NCBI RefSeq assembly: GCF_002192415.1
Contig: NZ_CP021780.1
Span: 2,046,001-2,110,000 of the forward strand
Reading direction: 5' to 3'
Origin: Paenibacillus donghaensis
Lineage (GTDB): Bacteria > Bacillota > Bacilli > Paenibacillales > Paenibacillaceae
DNA length: 64,000 nt
Shown: piece by piece, positions 7,023 through 15,245 of the stretch
Layout: each line of letters begins with the position of its first letter
How positions within the stretch are numbered: position 1 is the stretch's first letter
Notes under the pieces: generated by a model
What the model saw: only the letters and a program-made list of their open reading frames with translations
Databases searched by the model: none
Told to the model about the DNA's origin: nothing
Translations under genes and position numbers: made by a program

Positions 7023-8705
7023 TTACAACTGCGGCGGAAACCAGACATGGCGCAGATCCACCCAGCCCTGGCTGTTGAACGTTACGCCCCGCACCGAAGG
7101 CAGGTAGGCCGTACGGGTGGGCTTCTCGTACAGAATATGGAGCAGATGGGCATGGGTCAGGCGGTCTTCTATTCGCTTGAAGTCTGCGGCGCGGGCTGCC
7201 GGGTCCGGTTCCCGGGAGATCTGCTGCAGCCAGGCTTCTATGTCTACCCGGGTATGCGGGTCCAGGTGCTGCGAGAGCGTCAGGTACAGATCGAACAGGC
7301 GCAGCTGCTCATCCTGGTCACGCAGCAGTGAGAAGACGATCAGGTCGGAGGCCAGGCGGATCGGACCCTTGAATTCCTCGGGAGAGACCGAGACCACCGT
7401 ACAGCCATAACCTTGGCGCTGCAGCTTGTCTGCAAGGTCGGCAGCGTCGCCTGCATATTGCGGAATTGTAGCAATCTGTAAATGAACCTGAGCCTGTGCT
7501 GCAGGAGTCCGCTCAGGGGTGATACGTACCGTCTCATCCTGCAAACTGGATAAGATTTCTGCTCTTAGAAAAGGATCGCTTAGCGGTCCTTTTTTCTTCG
7601 TGTTGCAGGTTACAAACTTGCGGACAAAGGACTCGGAATGAATCCGGCTCCAGCCGGATTCCTCCCCGGAGGAGGCATTATGAATCACATGGAAGGCTGA
7701 GCCGGCCTCCGATGCTGCTGACCCGCTGTCCAGTGGAACATACATAATCTCCACCCGGTCCAGATGGGCCCGGCCCTGGAAATAATAGGGGAATACCTCG
7801 AGCACACAGGTATCCTGATTCATCTCGACCACCTTGAACGGTCCGGTACCTACCGGCCTGCGGCCAAAGGCACTCTCGCCAATGCTCTCCAGCTCGCGCG
7901 GCACTATCGCCGCCCGGCTGGTACAGAGGAAGGGCAGAAACAGCTCGCTCTGCTTCGTCAGGATCACGCGGACTGTGGACGGACCCAACTCCTGAACCTC
8001 CTGGATTTCCTTGAAGATATAGCTATACAATGTGCGCTGTTCCGTCAGCATCAAGCGCTTGAGAGAATAGACCACATCGCCTGCGGTCAGCACCTTGCCA
8101 TGGTGGAAGAGCACCTCCTTGCGCAGGTAGAAGGTCCAGACCGTGCGGCTGCTGTCAGTTTCCCAGGCATGGGCAAGGCCGGGCAGGATGGCGCCGGTCT
8201 CGCCGCTGCGCCGGACCAGTCCGTCAAAGACATGGCTGGACACAAACGACTCGGCCAACAGATTCATATAGAGCGGATCAAACGTATGCAGCTGCTGGGT
8301 AATCGGCAGGCGCAGCGTGTCGTATTGCTTGTCGCTGTGAATCTCGGAATGATGGCCGAAGTAGGTCAGCAGCCAGCCCTGCAGGGTATCCTGCAGGGAG
8401 GAGGACCTGGCATGGGTACGGATGCCATCAATCGAGCTTAAGACATCCTTGCGGCTGATTGCCTTCATCATGGACTGCAGGGCAATCTCTTCAGAAGGGA
8501 CCAGAAACTCCAGCCGGGAGCGCCGTCCCCGCCCGCGGCTGGGTGTCCAGCGAATCCACTGCTGGAGCACCATTTTGTTAATGATATGCAAGGCATTGCG
8601 GTGGGTGCAGCCGAGAATGAGCCCCAGCTCATCCAGCGTGGCGGATACGTCGCTTACCCCGCTGTAGTGAGAGTGCAGCTTCAGGAATTGGTTATGCAGC
8701 TTCAA
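7023..8705 (-). CDS. SgrR-like regulator with solute-binding domain
   Basis: About 560 residues. The N-terminus (LKLHSHYSG, LGLILGCTHRNALHIINKMV, WIRWTPSRGRGRRSRLEFLVP) is a winged-helix DNA-binding domain of the SgrR N-terminal type. From about residue 150 it has a family 5 oligopeptide-binding fold (FDPLYMNLLAESFVSSHVFDGLVRR, FYLRKEVLFHHGKVLTAGDVVYSLKRL). SgrR-type proteins use this domain as a cytoplasmic sensor, and no signal peptide is seen. TTG 8705 is favoured because AAAGGAAG lies 6 bases upstream. Targets are unknown; the convergent sugar transporter is a candidate only. Confidence 0.85.
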   Translation of the reverse strand: MKLHNQFLKLHSHYSGVSDVSATLDELGLILGCTHRNALHIINKMVLQQWIRWTPSRGRGRRSRLEFLVPSEEIALQSMMKAISRKDVLSSIDGIRTHARSSSLQDTLQGWLLTYFGHHSEIHSDKQYDTLRLPITQQLHTFDPLYMNLLAESFVSSHVFDGLVRRSGETGAILPGLAHAWETDSSRTVWTFYLRKEVLFHHGKVLTAGDVVYSLKRLMLTEQRTLYSYIFKEIQEVQELGPSTVRVILTKQSELFLPFLCTSRAAIVPRELESIGESAFGRRPVGTGPFKVVEMNQDTCVLEVFPYYFQGRAHLDRVEIMYVPLDSGSAASEAGSAFHVIHNASSGEESGWSRIHSESFVRKFVTCNTKKKGPLSDPFLRAEILSSLQDETVRITPERTPAAQAQVHLQIATIPQYAGDAADLADKLQRQGYGCTVVSVSPEEFKGPIRLASDLIVFSLLRDQDEQLRLFDLYLTLSQHLDPHTRVDIEAWLQQISREPDPAARAADFKRIEDRLTHAHLLHILYEKPTRTAYLPSVRGVTFNSQGWVDLRHVWFPPQL

Positions 8706-8953
8706 TGGCGACTTCCTTTCGTAAGTGGAAACGGCTACACCGTCCTTAAGAAGCATATGCTTCCGAAGCAGCGCTACTACGTACCGCTTTCAGGTATCCG
8801 TTTCAGCAAGAAATATAAGGAAAAATTATAGCGCAAAGCATATAAACTCTTATATTTTAAAATAGGAAATAATATAATCATTCTTTCTCTTTATCTTCTT
8901 ATTTTATCATCTAAAATAAGGGATAGAAAGCAAGAAAATGGGGGGTATTTACC

Positions 8954-10450
8954 ATGCACGATAAACAAGCTGCACAGCCTGACCGTTCTTTGGCCGCTCT
9001 GATATTGGCTTTTGTGCTGGCGGCAGCACATCAATATTTATTCTATGGCGTGATGCCGGGGATCTCTTATCCGATATTTGTCTGCTTGTTCTATGCTTAT
9101 ACGCTGTATATTGCCCGTGATCAAATACGCAAGCCAACCTGGATTGCTTACCTGTGGCTGGGAGTGATTGTTCTGCTCTCCCTTACATACGTACTCTTCT
9201 ACAACCAGTTGTTCTATACCTTGAACCTGGCCGTGATTCCCGTCCTGATCGTATTGCATATGACCTATATGCTCAGGAGGGAAAGGCCTGCCTGGGCCAG
9301 CTGGACACTGATCGGACAGACGCTGGAGCATCTGTTCCCGCAGACGTTGCGCCACTGGGCAACCGCAGCCCGCATGGTGCGCGGAGGCCGAGGCAAAGGC
9401 ATACAGCCGGAGCGCAAGCAGGTACTGGTCAAGATACTGTTTGGCCTCTGTATAGCCTTCCCGTTACTGTTGGTGGTGGTCTCGCTGCTGGGTGCAGCCG
9501 ATGGCGTCTTCCAGCAGATGCTGGGCCAACTGCCGGAGCTGCTGGCGCGGGCCTCCTTCGGCGAAGGGATTGGACGCACCCTCTGGCTGGTTCTTCTGGG
9601 GCTGGGATTCTTCGGCCTGGTGTGGGGATATGTCGTTCCCCATAAATACAACTGGAATGAGCGGCCTGCAGGGCTTGAAGGGGTGCTGGAGCCTGTGGTG
9701 CTGCGTATGGACCCTGTCATCCTGACTACGGTGCTTGTCGCGGTGAATGCGGTCTACGTATTGTTCGTGTTCGTGCAATTCACCTATCTGTTCGGTGCCT
9801 GGGATGGCGTGCTTCCGGCAGGCAGCTCCTATGCCGAATATGCGCGCAGCGGATTCTTCGAGCTGGTACTGGTGACCGGCATCAATTTCGTGATCCTGAT
9901 GTTCGCTCTGCTGCCGGCTAACAGTGCAGTCACACCGCTGCTGCGCAGAATGATTTCTCTGCTGCTCTATGTGCTTGTTGGTTGTTCCCTGGTGATGTTA
10001 TATTCCGCCTTTACACGGCTGACGCTTTATGAGGAGGCCTATGGCTACACGTATATCCGCTTCCTCGTGCATGCTTGTATGCTTATGCTGGGGCTGCTGC
10101 TTGTGCTTGCTGCTGTGCGGATTGGCCGCGAACACTTCCCGCTGGTCAAATGCAGCCTGGTAGTGCTGTTGTTGGGTTATGTGCTGATGAATTACCTGAA
10201 CATGGATGACATTATCGCCAAACAGAATGTCGCTCGCTATCAGACTGGCGGTGAGGTTGATGCCGATTATCTATCCAGACTGGGTCCGGGAGCGACGAAG
10301 GTGCTAATCCGGTTCAGCCGGGACCATGAGGGTGTGCTGGACAGCTACCTGCGGGCTGACCTTGAAACAGAGACAGGGCGGAGCTGGCAGTCCTTTAATG
10401 CAGCGAAATACAGCGCCCGGCGGGCGCTGGAGAACTATTTTAACCACTAG
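8954..10450 (+). CDS. DUF4153/DUF4173-type membrane protein
   Basis: 498-residue polytopic membrane protein with about ten to twelve hydrophobic segments. The N-terminal AAHQYLFYGVMPGISYPIF, central VLFVFVQFTYLFG and C-terminal soluble tail (NVARYQTGGEVDADYLSRLGPGA) match the DUF4173 family. Function is unknown in that family. GGGGG lies upstream of ATG 8954. The gene stands alone, with an IS200/IS605 remnant beginning 10 bases after its stop. Confidence 0.82.
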   Translation: MHDKQAAQPDRSLAALILAFVLAAAHQYLFYGVMPGISYPIFVCLFYAYTLYIARDQIRKPTWIAYLWLGVIVLLSLTYVLFYNQLFYTLNLAVIPVLIVLHMTYMLRRERPAWASWTLIGQTLEHLFPQTLRHWATAARMVRGGRGKGIQPERKQVLVKILFGLCIAFPLLLVVVSLLGAADGVFQQMLGQLPELLARASFGEGIGRTLWLVLLGLGFFGLVWGYVVPHKYNWNERPAGLEGVLEPVVLRMDPVILTTVLVAVNAVYVLFVFVQFTYLFGAWDGVLPAGSSYAEYARSGFFELVLVTGINFVILMFALLPANSAVTPLLRRMISLLLYVLVGCSLVMLYSAFTRLTLYEEAYGYTYIRFLVHACMLMLGLLLVLAAVRIGREHFPLVKCSLVVLLLGYVLMNYLNMDDIIAKQNVARYQTGGEVDADYLSRLGPGATKVLIRFSRDHEGVLDSYLRADLETETGRSWQSFNAAKYSARRALENYFNH

Positions 10451-10586
10451 TTGTCAGAATTCCCCCACTTCTAAAGTGGTGGGATGAATGTCAACGGTCT
10501 TTCTAATCCAAAGGAAATCAACTTCCATGAATACGAACGTTTGTGCTATAATGGATTCGTAAATTCCTGGAAAAGAGTTGCGTAGC

Positions 10587-11406
10587 ATGTTAGTACTCCA
10601 AGCGTATAAGTACCGCATCTATCCAAACCCTGAACAACAACAGCCTCACAACGAACAATCAGAACGGTACGATAGCCATTGAAGATGGAACGATCAAAAT
10701 TCCGAAACTAAAGACAAGAATCCGAATCAAGGTGCATCGTCCATTCACGGGGCGAATCAAATCCTGCACCATCTCCAAGACTCCATCGGGTACCTATTTT
10801 GCTTCCGTTTTGGTTGAAACAGAACGAACGCCTTTGCCGAAAGCCGACAAGAAGATTGGCGTTGATCTAGGACTGAAAAACTTTGCGATGACTTCGGATG
10901 GTGAAGTGATCGCTAATCCTAAGCATCTTCGTACATCTGAACAACGATTAGCCAAGCTGCAAAAGAACTTGTCGAGAAAGAAGAAAGGAAGCCATAACAG
11001 AAATAAGGCAAGGCTGAAGGTTGCCAAGCTTCATGAAAAAATAACGAATCAGCGTAAAGACTTCTTGCACAAAACGTCAACCCAAATGATACGCGATAAC
11101 CAAGTGATCGTGCTGGAAGACTTGCGTGTAAAGAACATGATGCAGAATCACAAATTAGCTAAAGCCATTTCAGAAGTATCGTGGAGCATGTTTCGAGCGA
11201 TGCTCGAATATAAGGCAAAGTGGTACGGGAGAACCTTGATGATAGCACCCAATAACTTGGCAAGTAGCCAACTATGTTCCTGCTGCGGCTACAAAAACGC
11301 AGAAGTGAAGAACCTTGCTGTACGTGAATGGACTTGTCCTGAATGTGGTGCCCAACACGATAGAGATGTAAATGCAGCTAAAAACTTACTAAAATTAGCC
11401 ATATAA
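10587..11406 (+). pseudogene. tnpB: TnpB RNA-guided nuclease, internal deletion
   Basis: The N-terminal 19 codons ([17 protein letters not shown]) are joined out of frame to the C-terminal two-thirds, which starts with [20 protein letters not shown]. About 100 residues of the N-terminal domain are missing relative to a normal TnpB of roughly 370. The RuvC residues are kept: Asp in [10 protein letters not shown], Glu in [10 protein letters not shown] and Asp in [11 protein letters not shown]. So is the CxxC...CxxC zinc ribbon (CSCCGY...CPECG). GTG 10732 could start a catalytic fragment of 224 residues. Target-recognition function should be lost. Confidence 0.8.
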
Positions 11407-11510
11407 GATTGCAACGATTGGGCTAGGAACTAGCCTATAAGCTTGGGTAAACTTGGAGCAGTAGCTCTATTGACCAAGAAGCACCCACCTCTTAGGTGGC
11501 GTGTAGTTCA
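11360..11510 (+). ncRNA. Putative omegaRNA of the deleted element
   Basis: In IS200/IS605 elements the TnpB guide RNA comes from the 3' end of tnpB and the right end of the element. This segment covers the last tnpB codons, a GC-poor spacer and the right-end hairpin. Boundaries are estimates by analogy; no covariance check was possible. Confidence 0.35.
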
Positions 11511-11545
11511 CCAACTGATAACAATGATAAAAAAGGTGGACACCT

Positions 11546-12070
11546 ATGCAGCTTACCCCCTTAAAAAAACGCAGAACCTTTCTGATTATTCTTGTATTGG
11601 TAACATTGGCTTACGCCGGGTACCAGTTCTATCTCTACTACGCCCCGCGCCAAGCCCATTATGGGCAGGTGGAGACCACCGATCTGGGGCAGGAGAGCCT
11701 GGGTGGTATCCAGTTGCAGCAGAGCATCCGCACAATTGAGCCAGCCCCCACACCTAAACAGGACAATGACCTGTATCCCTATTACACGCTAGAGGATGAG
11801 ACGACTGTCGCCACCGAACACGGGAGTGACCAGATTGTGCTCCTTGTGGTGTATGACAATCCCGACAGGTCGACCCATAAGGGGATCCACGCAGGATCTT
11901 CCCGGCAGGAGGTGCTGGACGCTTACGGCCAAGCCTTCTATAAAAGAGAAGAGCAGGGCACAAGCATCATCGGCTATGTGGACAAGGAGAACCACCGTAG
12001 CCTGGAATTCTGGCTGTACAAAAGTAAAGTCCAGATGATTCGCTACAGTGTGGACTCTGTAACTATGTGA
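11546..12070 (+). CDS. Membrane-anchored protein, SmpA/BamE-like C-terminus
   Basis: 174 residues. A basic start (MQLTPLKKRRT) and one membrane helix (about residues 11-30) give an uncleaved anchor with the rest outside. From about residue 118, HAGSSRQEVLDAYGQAF followed by LEFWLYKSKVQMIRY resembles the G-x-S-xx-EV-xx-x-YG repeat of the SmpA/BamE-like fold, which is common in Firmicute surface proteins of unknown role. AAAAGGTGGA lies upstream of the ATG. Function is not known. Confidence 0.75.
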   Translation: MQLTPLKKRRTFLIILVLVTLAYAGYQFYLYYAPRQAHYGQVETTDLGQESLGGIQLQQSIRTIEPAPTPKQDNDLYPYYTLEDETTVATEHGSDQIVLLVVYDNPDRSTHKGIHAGSSRQEVLDAYGQAFYKREEQGTSIIGYVDKENHRSLEFWLYKSKVQMIRYSVDSVTM

Positions 12071-12129
12071 GGTTTTTGGCTGGCTGAGTGATATTAAATC
12101 GTGTGCGCAAACTCGTAATGGAGGTTCCA

Positions 12130-12954
12130 ATGTTCAGAATAGGCGATTTCTCGAAACTGTCGAATATCAGCATCCGCATGCTGCGGCATTATGACAAGCT
12201 GGGAGTGCTCATACCTGAGAAGACTGACCAGGATACAGGGTTCCGCTATTATTCAGCTGCTCAACTGCGGACGGTCAACAAGATTCAGATGCTCAAAGAG
12301 ATGGGCTTCAGCCTGGCTATTATCAAGGAGATGCTGAGCTCGGATGGCGATCTGGCCAAGATCAGGGCTTATTTTGCCGTCCGTGAAGCGGAGCTGCAGG
12401 AGGAGCTGTGGCTGCTGAATACCCAGAATCAACTGCTGGCAAGCTCGCTGGAACTCCTGAGAAGGGATGTTCTTCCGATGGAATATCATGTTCTTGTCAA
12501 AAGCATACCCGAGCGTGCCGTCATCAGTGCGCGCCGGATCATCCCCACCTATGCCGATGAGCATCTCTTGTGGGGCCAGCTGTACAGTGAGCTTGCCGGA
12601 CAGAACTTGCCGATTGCAGCGCCGCCCTACGGCCTGGCAATCTTCCATGACCAGGAGCATAAGGACAGCGATGTGGATGTTGAGGTCCAGCTTGCTGTGG
12701 GCGGAAGCGGCGATCAGCTGAGCCCAGGCGTTGTTTATAAAATGGCACCGGAAACCCGCGTGGCTAGCATTACAATGAATGGAGAATACGATCAAATGGG
12801 CTCTGTTTTTGAGACGGCGGCTCAATGGATGGAGGACAACGGCTACAGGCTGGCGGGGTCGATGTTTAACATCTATCATGTCTCGCCTGCGCAGGACCCT
12901 GATCCGGAGAACTGGGTGACTGAGGCGTGTTTTCCGGTAGTTTCCGGCAGCTGA
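12130..12954 (+). CDS. MerR family regulator with GyrI-like domain
   Basis: 274 residues. The N-terminal MerR helix-turn-helix is FRIGDFSKLSNISIRMLRHYDKLGVL. It is followed by the wing (TGFRYYSAAQL) and the dimerisation coiled coil (VREAELQEELWLLNTQNQLL). From about residue 125 to the end a GyrI-like effector-binding domain is present, as in BltR/BmrR-type multidrug regulators (GEYDQMGSVFETAAQWMEDNGYRL). ATG 12130 has GGAGG at ideal distance; the in-frame codons upstream lack a site. The regulated target is not obvious. Confidence 0.88.
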   Translation: MFRIGDFSKLSNISIRMLRHYDKLGVLIPEKTDQDTGFRYYSAAQLRTVNKIQMLKEMGFSLAIIKEMLSSDGDLAKIRAYFAVREAELQEELWLLNTQNQLLASSLELLRRDVLPMEYHVLVKSIPERAVISARRIIPTYADEHLLWGQLYSELAGQNLPIAAPPYGLAIFHDQEHKDSDVDVEVQLAVGGSGDQLSPGVVYKMAPETRVASITMNGEYDQMGSVFETAAQWMEDNGYRLAGSMFNIYHVSPAQDPDPENWVTEACFPVVSGS

Positions 12955-12991
12955 AGCAGGCTGAACGCTGCTTCAGCGTCCAGCCCGTCAG

Positions 12992-13017
12992 GGATAAAGG
13001 ACAGATGTCCTTTATCC
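12992..13017. promoter_or_regulatory. Perfect inverted repeat before the Crp/Fnr gene
   Basis: GGATAAAGGAC-AGAT-GTCCTTTATCC is an 11-bp perfect inverted repeat about 50 bases upstream of the Crp/Fnr start. A second stem (GCTGAAGCAG / CTGCTTCAGC) lies just before it, after the MerR stop. It may be an operator or the terminator of the MerR gene, although it has no U-run. Confidence 0.45.
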
Positions 13018-13066
13018 GCCGGACATGCTAAACTACACAGTAGTTAGGATAAGGAAGGTGTAGGGA

Positions 13067-13756
13067 ATGCAGACGGTGCAAGACAGAGAACTGCTTAACA
13101 GACTGGCCCTGCAGTTTGGCCTGGAGCAGATTTTTAGTCCGGGCTGTACGCAGGAAATGGAGCTGCGGCGTTATGGGCATGGAGAGACGATCTGCTCAGT
13201 AGGCGACCAGCTGGAAGGCTTGTATTTCTGCGTGGAAGGTAAGCTGAAGATCCAGACGCTGCTGCAGAACGGCAAATCGGTGCTGGTCCGCTTTGCGCGG
13301 CCGATGTCGATCATCGGCGACGTGGAGCTGCTCCACGGGTATCCGGTCAAGAACCAGGTGGATTCTGTTGGCCAGAGCCTGCTGCTGGTGGCTGGCCGCA
13401 GGCTGCTGCTGCGGGAGATAGAGCATAATGCGCAGCTGCTGCGGTTCCTGGTCAGCGAGCTGAGCCAGAAGATGTACAGACTCGGACAGACCTCGGCGAT
13501 CAATCTGCTCTATCCGGTAGAGAACCGCTTTGCCAGCTATCTGATGTCTTTATATGAGGGCGGCGCGCGCGGAGAGGATATCCGCACCTCCAGCCTGACG
13601 GAGACCGCGGAGCTGCTCGGAACCAGCTACCGCCACCTCAACCGCGTTGTGCGCCAGTTCATCGATGAAGGTATGATCGAACGCAACCGCGGCAAGCTGA
13701 TCATCCTCGATGAAGCGAAGCTGGCGGAGCTGGCAACGGGGAGCCTGTACGAATAG
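13067..13756 (+). CDS. Crp/Fnr family regulator, YeiL-like
   Basis: 229 residues. Residues about 25-120 form a cyclic-nucleotide-binding-like beta barrel (GETICSVGDQLEGLYFCVEGKLKIQ, GKSVLVRFARPMSIIGDVELL). The long dimerisation helix spans about 125-165, and the C-terminal winged helix includes TETAELLGTSYRHLNRVVRQF. The overall pattern fits YeiL-type proteins. The Fnr four-cysteine iron-sulfur signature is not evident. GGAAGG lies upstream of ATG 13067. The downstream stem with a U-run at 13925-13962 probably ends its transcript. Confidence 0.87.
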   Translation: MQTVQDRELLNRLALQFGLEQIFSPGCTQEMELRRYGHGETICSVGDQLEGLYFCVEGKLKIQTLLQNGKSVLVRFARPMSIIGDVELLHGYPVKNQVDSVGQSLLLVAGRRLLLREIEHNAQLLRFLVSELSQKMYRLGQTSAINLLYPVENRFASYLMSLYEGGARGEDIRTSSLTETAELLGTSYRHLNRVVRQFIDEGMIERNRGKLIILDEAKLAELATGSLYE

Positions 13757-13762
13757 CGGGGT

Positions 13763-13910
13763 TGGTGGTGCTGGAGTGTTGTAATGAGGCTGGTGCTGGT
13801 AGTGCAGTGCTGGTGCTGAAAGTGCTGGTGGTGCAGTGCTGGTGCTGAAAGTGCTGGTGGTGCAGTGCTGGTGCTGGTAGTGCTGGTAGTGCTGGTAGTG
13901 CTGGTAGTGA
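13763..13910. repeat. GTGCTG-type low-complexity tandem repeat
   Basis: The segment begins right after the Crp/Fnr stop. It is built from GTGCTGGTA and GTGCTGGTG words, including two adjacent imperfect copies of a roughly 30-base unit and four consecutive 9-base units. No open frame with a start and ribosome site is convincing. Confidence 0.8.
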
Positions 13911-13924
13911 AGCTTTGTAGATTT

Positions 13925-13962
13925 AGCCTGATCGCAGGGAGGCCTGCGGTCAGGCTTTTTTA
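13925..13962 (+). terminator. Rho-independent terminator
   Basis: AGCCTGATCGCAG and CTGCGGTCAGGCT form a stem with one mismatch, followed by TTTTTTA. It lies after the tandem repeat that follows the Crp/Fnr gene. Confidence 0.85.
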
Positions 13963-14023
13963 GCGATAAGAACGATTAAGCTGCATGCAAGCTTGCCTGT
14001 GCACGGCCTGCTGCTCACCGTTT

Positions 14024-14113
14024 GCTGCAGTCCGTACGCTGCAGTCCGTACGCTGTAGTCCGCACGCTGCAGAGTCCGCACGCTGTAGTCCGCTGGCCGC
14101 AGTCCGCACGCCG
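14024..14113. repeat. Degenerate tandem repeat around GCTGCAGTCCGTAC
   Basis: At least six imperfect copies of a 14-base unit (GCTGCAGTCCGTAC and variants with GCTGTAGTCCGCAC) stand in tandem. No gene is seen here. Confidence 0.65.
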
Positions 14114-14160
14114 TCTGCACATCTGTCTACCACCAACTAGTCTGCCTCTGTACCTCCTTA

Positions 14161-14342
14161 CGGACTGAGGAGCCGCTATTTTGTGTTTTAAGGCGGTTTT
14201 GTGGGTGGTTGCGGACTCAGAGGCGCTTATTTCGCGGTTTGCTCTGTTTTTTGGCTTGCTTTGGCAGGAATAGAGGCTCTCCAGTCCGCAAGAGCCGCAA
14301 AAAGGGCTTTTTTTCACAAATAAGGGCTCCTCAGTCCGCTTA
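14161..14342. repeat. GAGTCCG-type interspersed repeat pair
   Basis: CGGACTGAGGAGCC (14161-14174) and GGCTCCTCAGTCCG (14325-14338) are exact inverse copies bounding a diverged interior with further AGTCCGC and GGACTC words. Related words occur in module A at 310-733, 22571-22860 and 42551-42851, and near 56737. Confidence 0.6.
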
Positions 14343-14398
14343 CTGCTCAACTTGTCTTTCAACCATAACCTTACCGCCGCTTAAGAACCCCGTGTTAC

Positions 14399-14714
14399 GT
14401 TACTGCTTAGGCCTCAGGATGATGAGTGTTCAGAACTCTGCTCAGAGGTACATCAGGTGCTTTGTATAAGTTAGAATATATAATTAGTTGCAAAAATGCA
14501 TCTAATTGGCTTCATTTTTTCGTTTTAGCGGAAATAGATGCATAAAGGCATCTAATTTCAGGATTAGAGCGCTCCTGGCCTGTTTATCTCGAGATTAGTT
14601 GCAGTTTCGCACTTATTCACTCTCTATCTGCTGATTCCGCAATATTTAGTTGCACTTTTGCATCTAATTCATTCAACAGCCTCCTATATCCTCGCTGGAA
14701 CTAACTAGTTACTG
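14399..14714. repeat. Array of four 10-6-10 palindromes, copy 2
   Basis: Four units lie at 14482-14507, 14532-14557, 14593-14617 and 14643-14668. Each has TTAGTTGC or TAGATGC, a six-base centre (AAAAAT, ATAAAG, AGTTTC, ACTTTT), then GCATCTAATT or GCACTTATT. The array begins GTTACTGCTTAGG and ends CTAACTAGTTAC, which echo the ends of the GTTACTACTTAGG-bounded elements. Spacers of 24-36 bases align with those at 35600-35905 but are more diverged than the palindromes. Confidence 0.7.
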
Positions 14715-14715
14715 T

Positions 14716-15010
14716 CCACCAAGCTGCATCTCCCGCCACCTAACTTACCGTGTCCCATCAAGCCTGCGTCCAGCCGCCTAACTCACCATGCCTCATAGTC
14801 CAAATTACCGTACCCACCAAGCCTGCGCCTCCCAACATCCCAATCCCATTACTTTACCCACCAACCTGAGTCCCTTCGTCCTAACTCACCGTGTCCCACC
14901 AAACCCAAGCCTCCCAACATCCAAAGCACCATTACTTCACCGTCCAAGTCTGAGCACCCTGTCTACTAAGTCCCCGCGCCAAGCTGGCCCCGTCGTCCAA
15001 CCCAAGCCTC
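14716..15010. repeat. Pyrimidine-rich degenerate repeat
   Basis: CCACCAAGCCTGCGTCC, CTAACTCACCGTGTCCC and CCTCCCAACATCC recur imperfectly every 30-60 bases. The strand is strongly C-rich. The long open frame within it has proline-rich nonsense-like content and no ribosome site, so I do not call a gene. Confidence 0.55.
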
Positions 15011-15245
15011 CCATACACTAATACACTATCTATACAGCTTCCCGGCGACGCCAGCCTAGTGATATATAATATAAGACATCATCTTGTAGAAACTTCAGCC
15101 GTGAGGGAGACGGAGGACCTTCTTCTTCGCGTCTTAAGTAAACGGAACAGAGAATGGAAAGACTGAGAGTGTGGGCAGGAGTTCGACAGAAGCTTGGCTC
15201 AAACGTTACAATAGGTGTTACTGCTGCGAAAGGTAGGGGAATGTA

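Larger units (their letters stand above)
10461..11510 (+). mobile_element. IS200/IS605-type element, internally deleted
   Basis: The left end has the hairpin CCCCCACTTCTAAAGTGGTGGG, and the right end has CACCCACCTCTTAGGTGGCGTG followed by about 8 bases. These are typical subterminal hairpins of this family. Only a tnpB is present, and it has lost an internal part; there is no tnpA. The element follows the DUF4173 gene by about 10 bases. Confidence 0.7.

Noticed and set aside
7764..8441. Long open frame on the + strand opposite the SgrR-like gene
   Set aside because: The minus strand encodes a clear SgrR-type protein. The opposite frame is a codon-bias by-product with His/Gln/Gly-rich content.
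14399..14714. CRISPR-like array (regular palindromic units with spacers)
   Set aside because: Units are degenerate, only four long, spacers align between distant arrays, and no cas genes are nearby. These are dispersed repeats.
14788..15021. Proline-rich open frame in the C-rich repeat
   Set aside because: No ribosome site, no family, and it follows the degenerate repeat rather than codon structure.
15010..15245. Riboswitch or T-box leader before the lipoprotein gene
   Set aside because: Only loose stems are seen; no T-box sequence, specifier loop or known aptamer core could be recognised.
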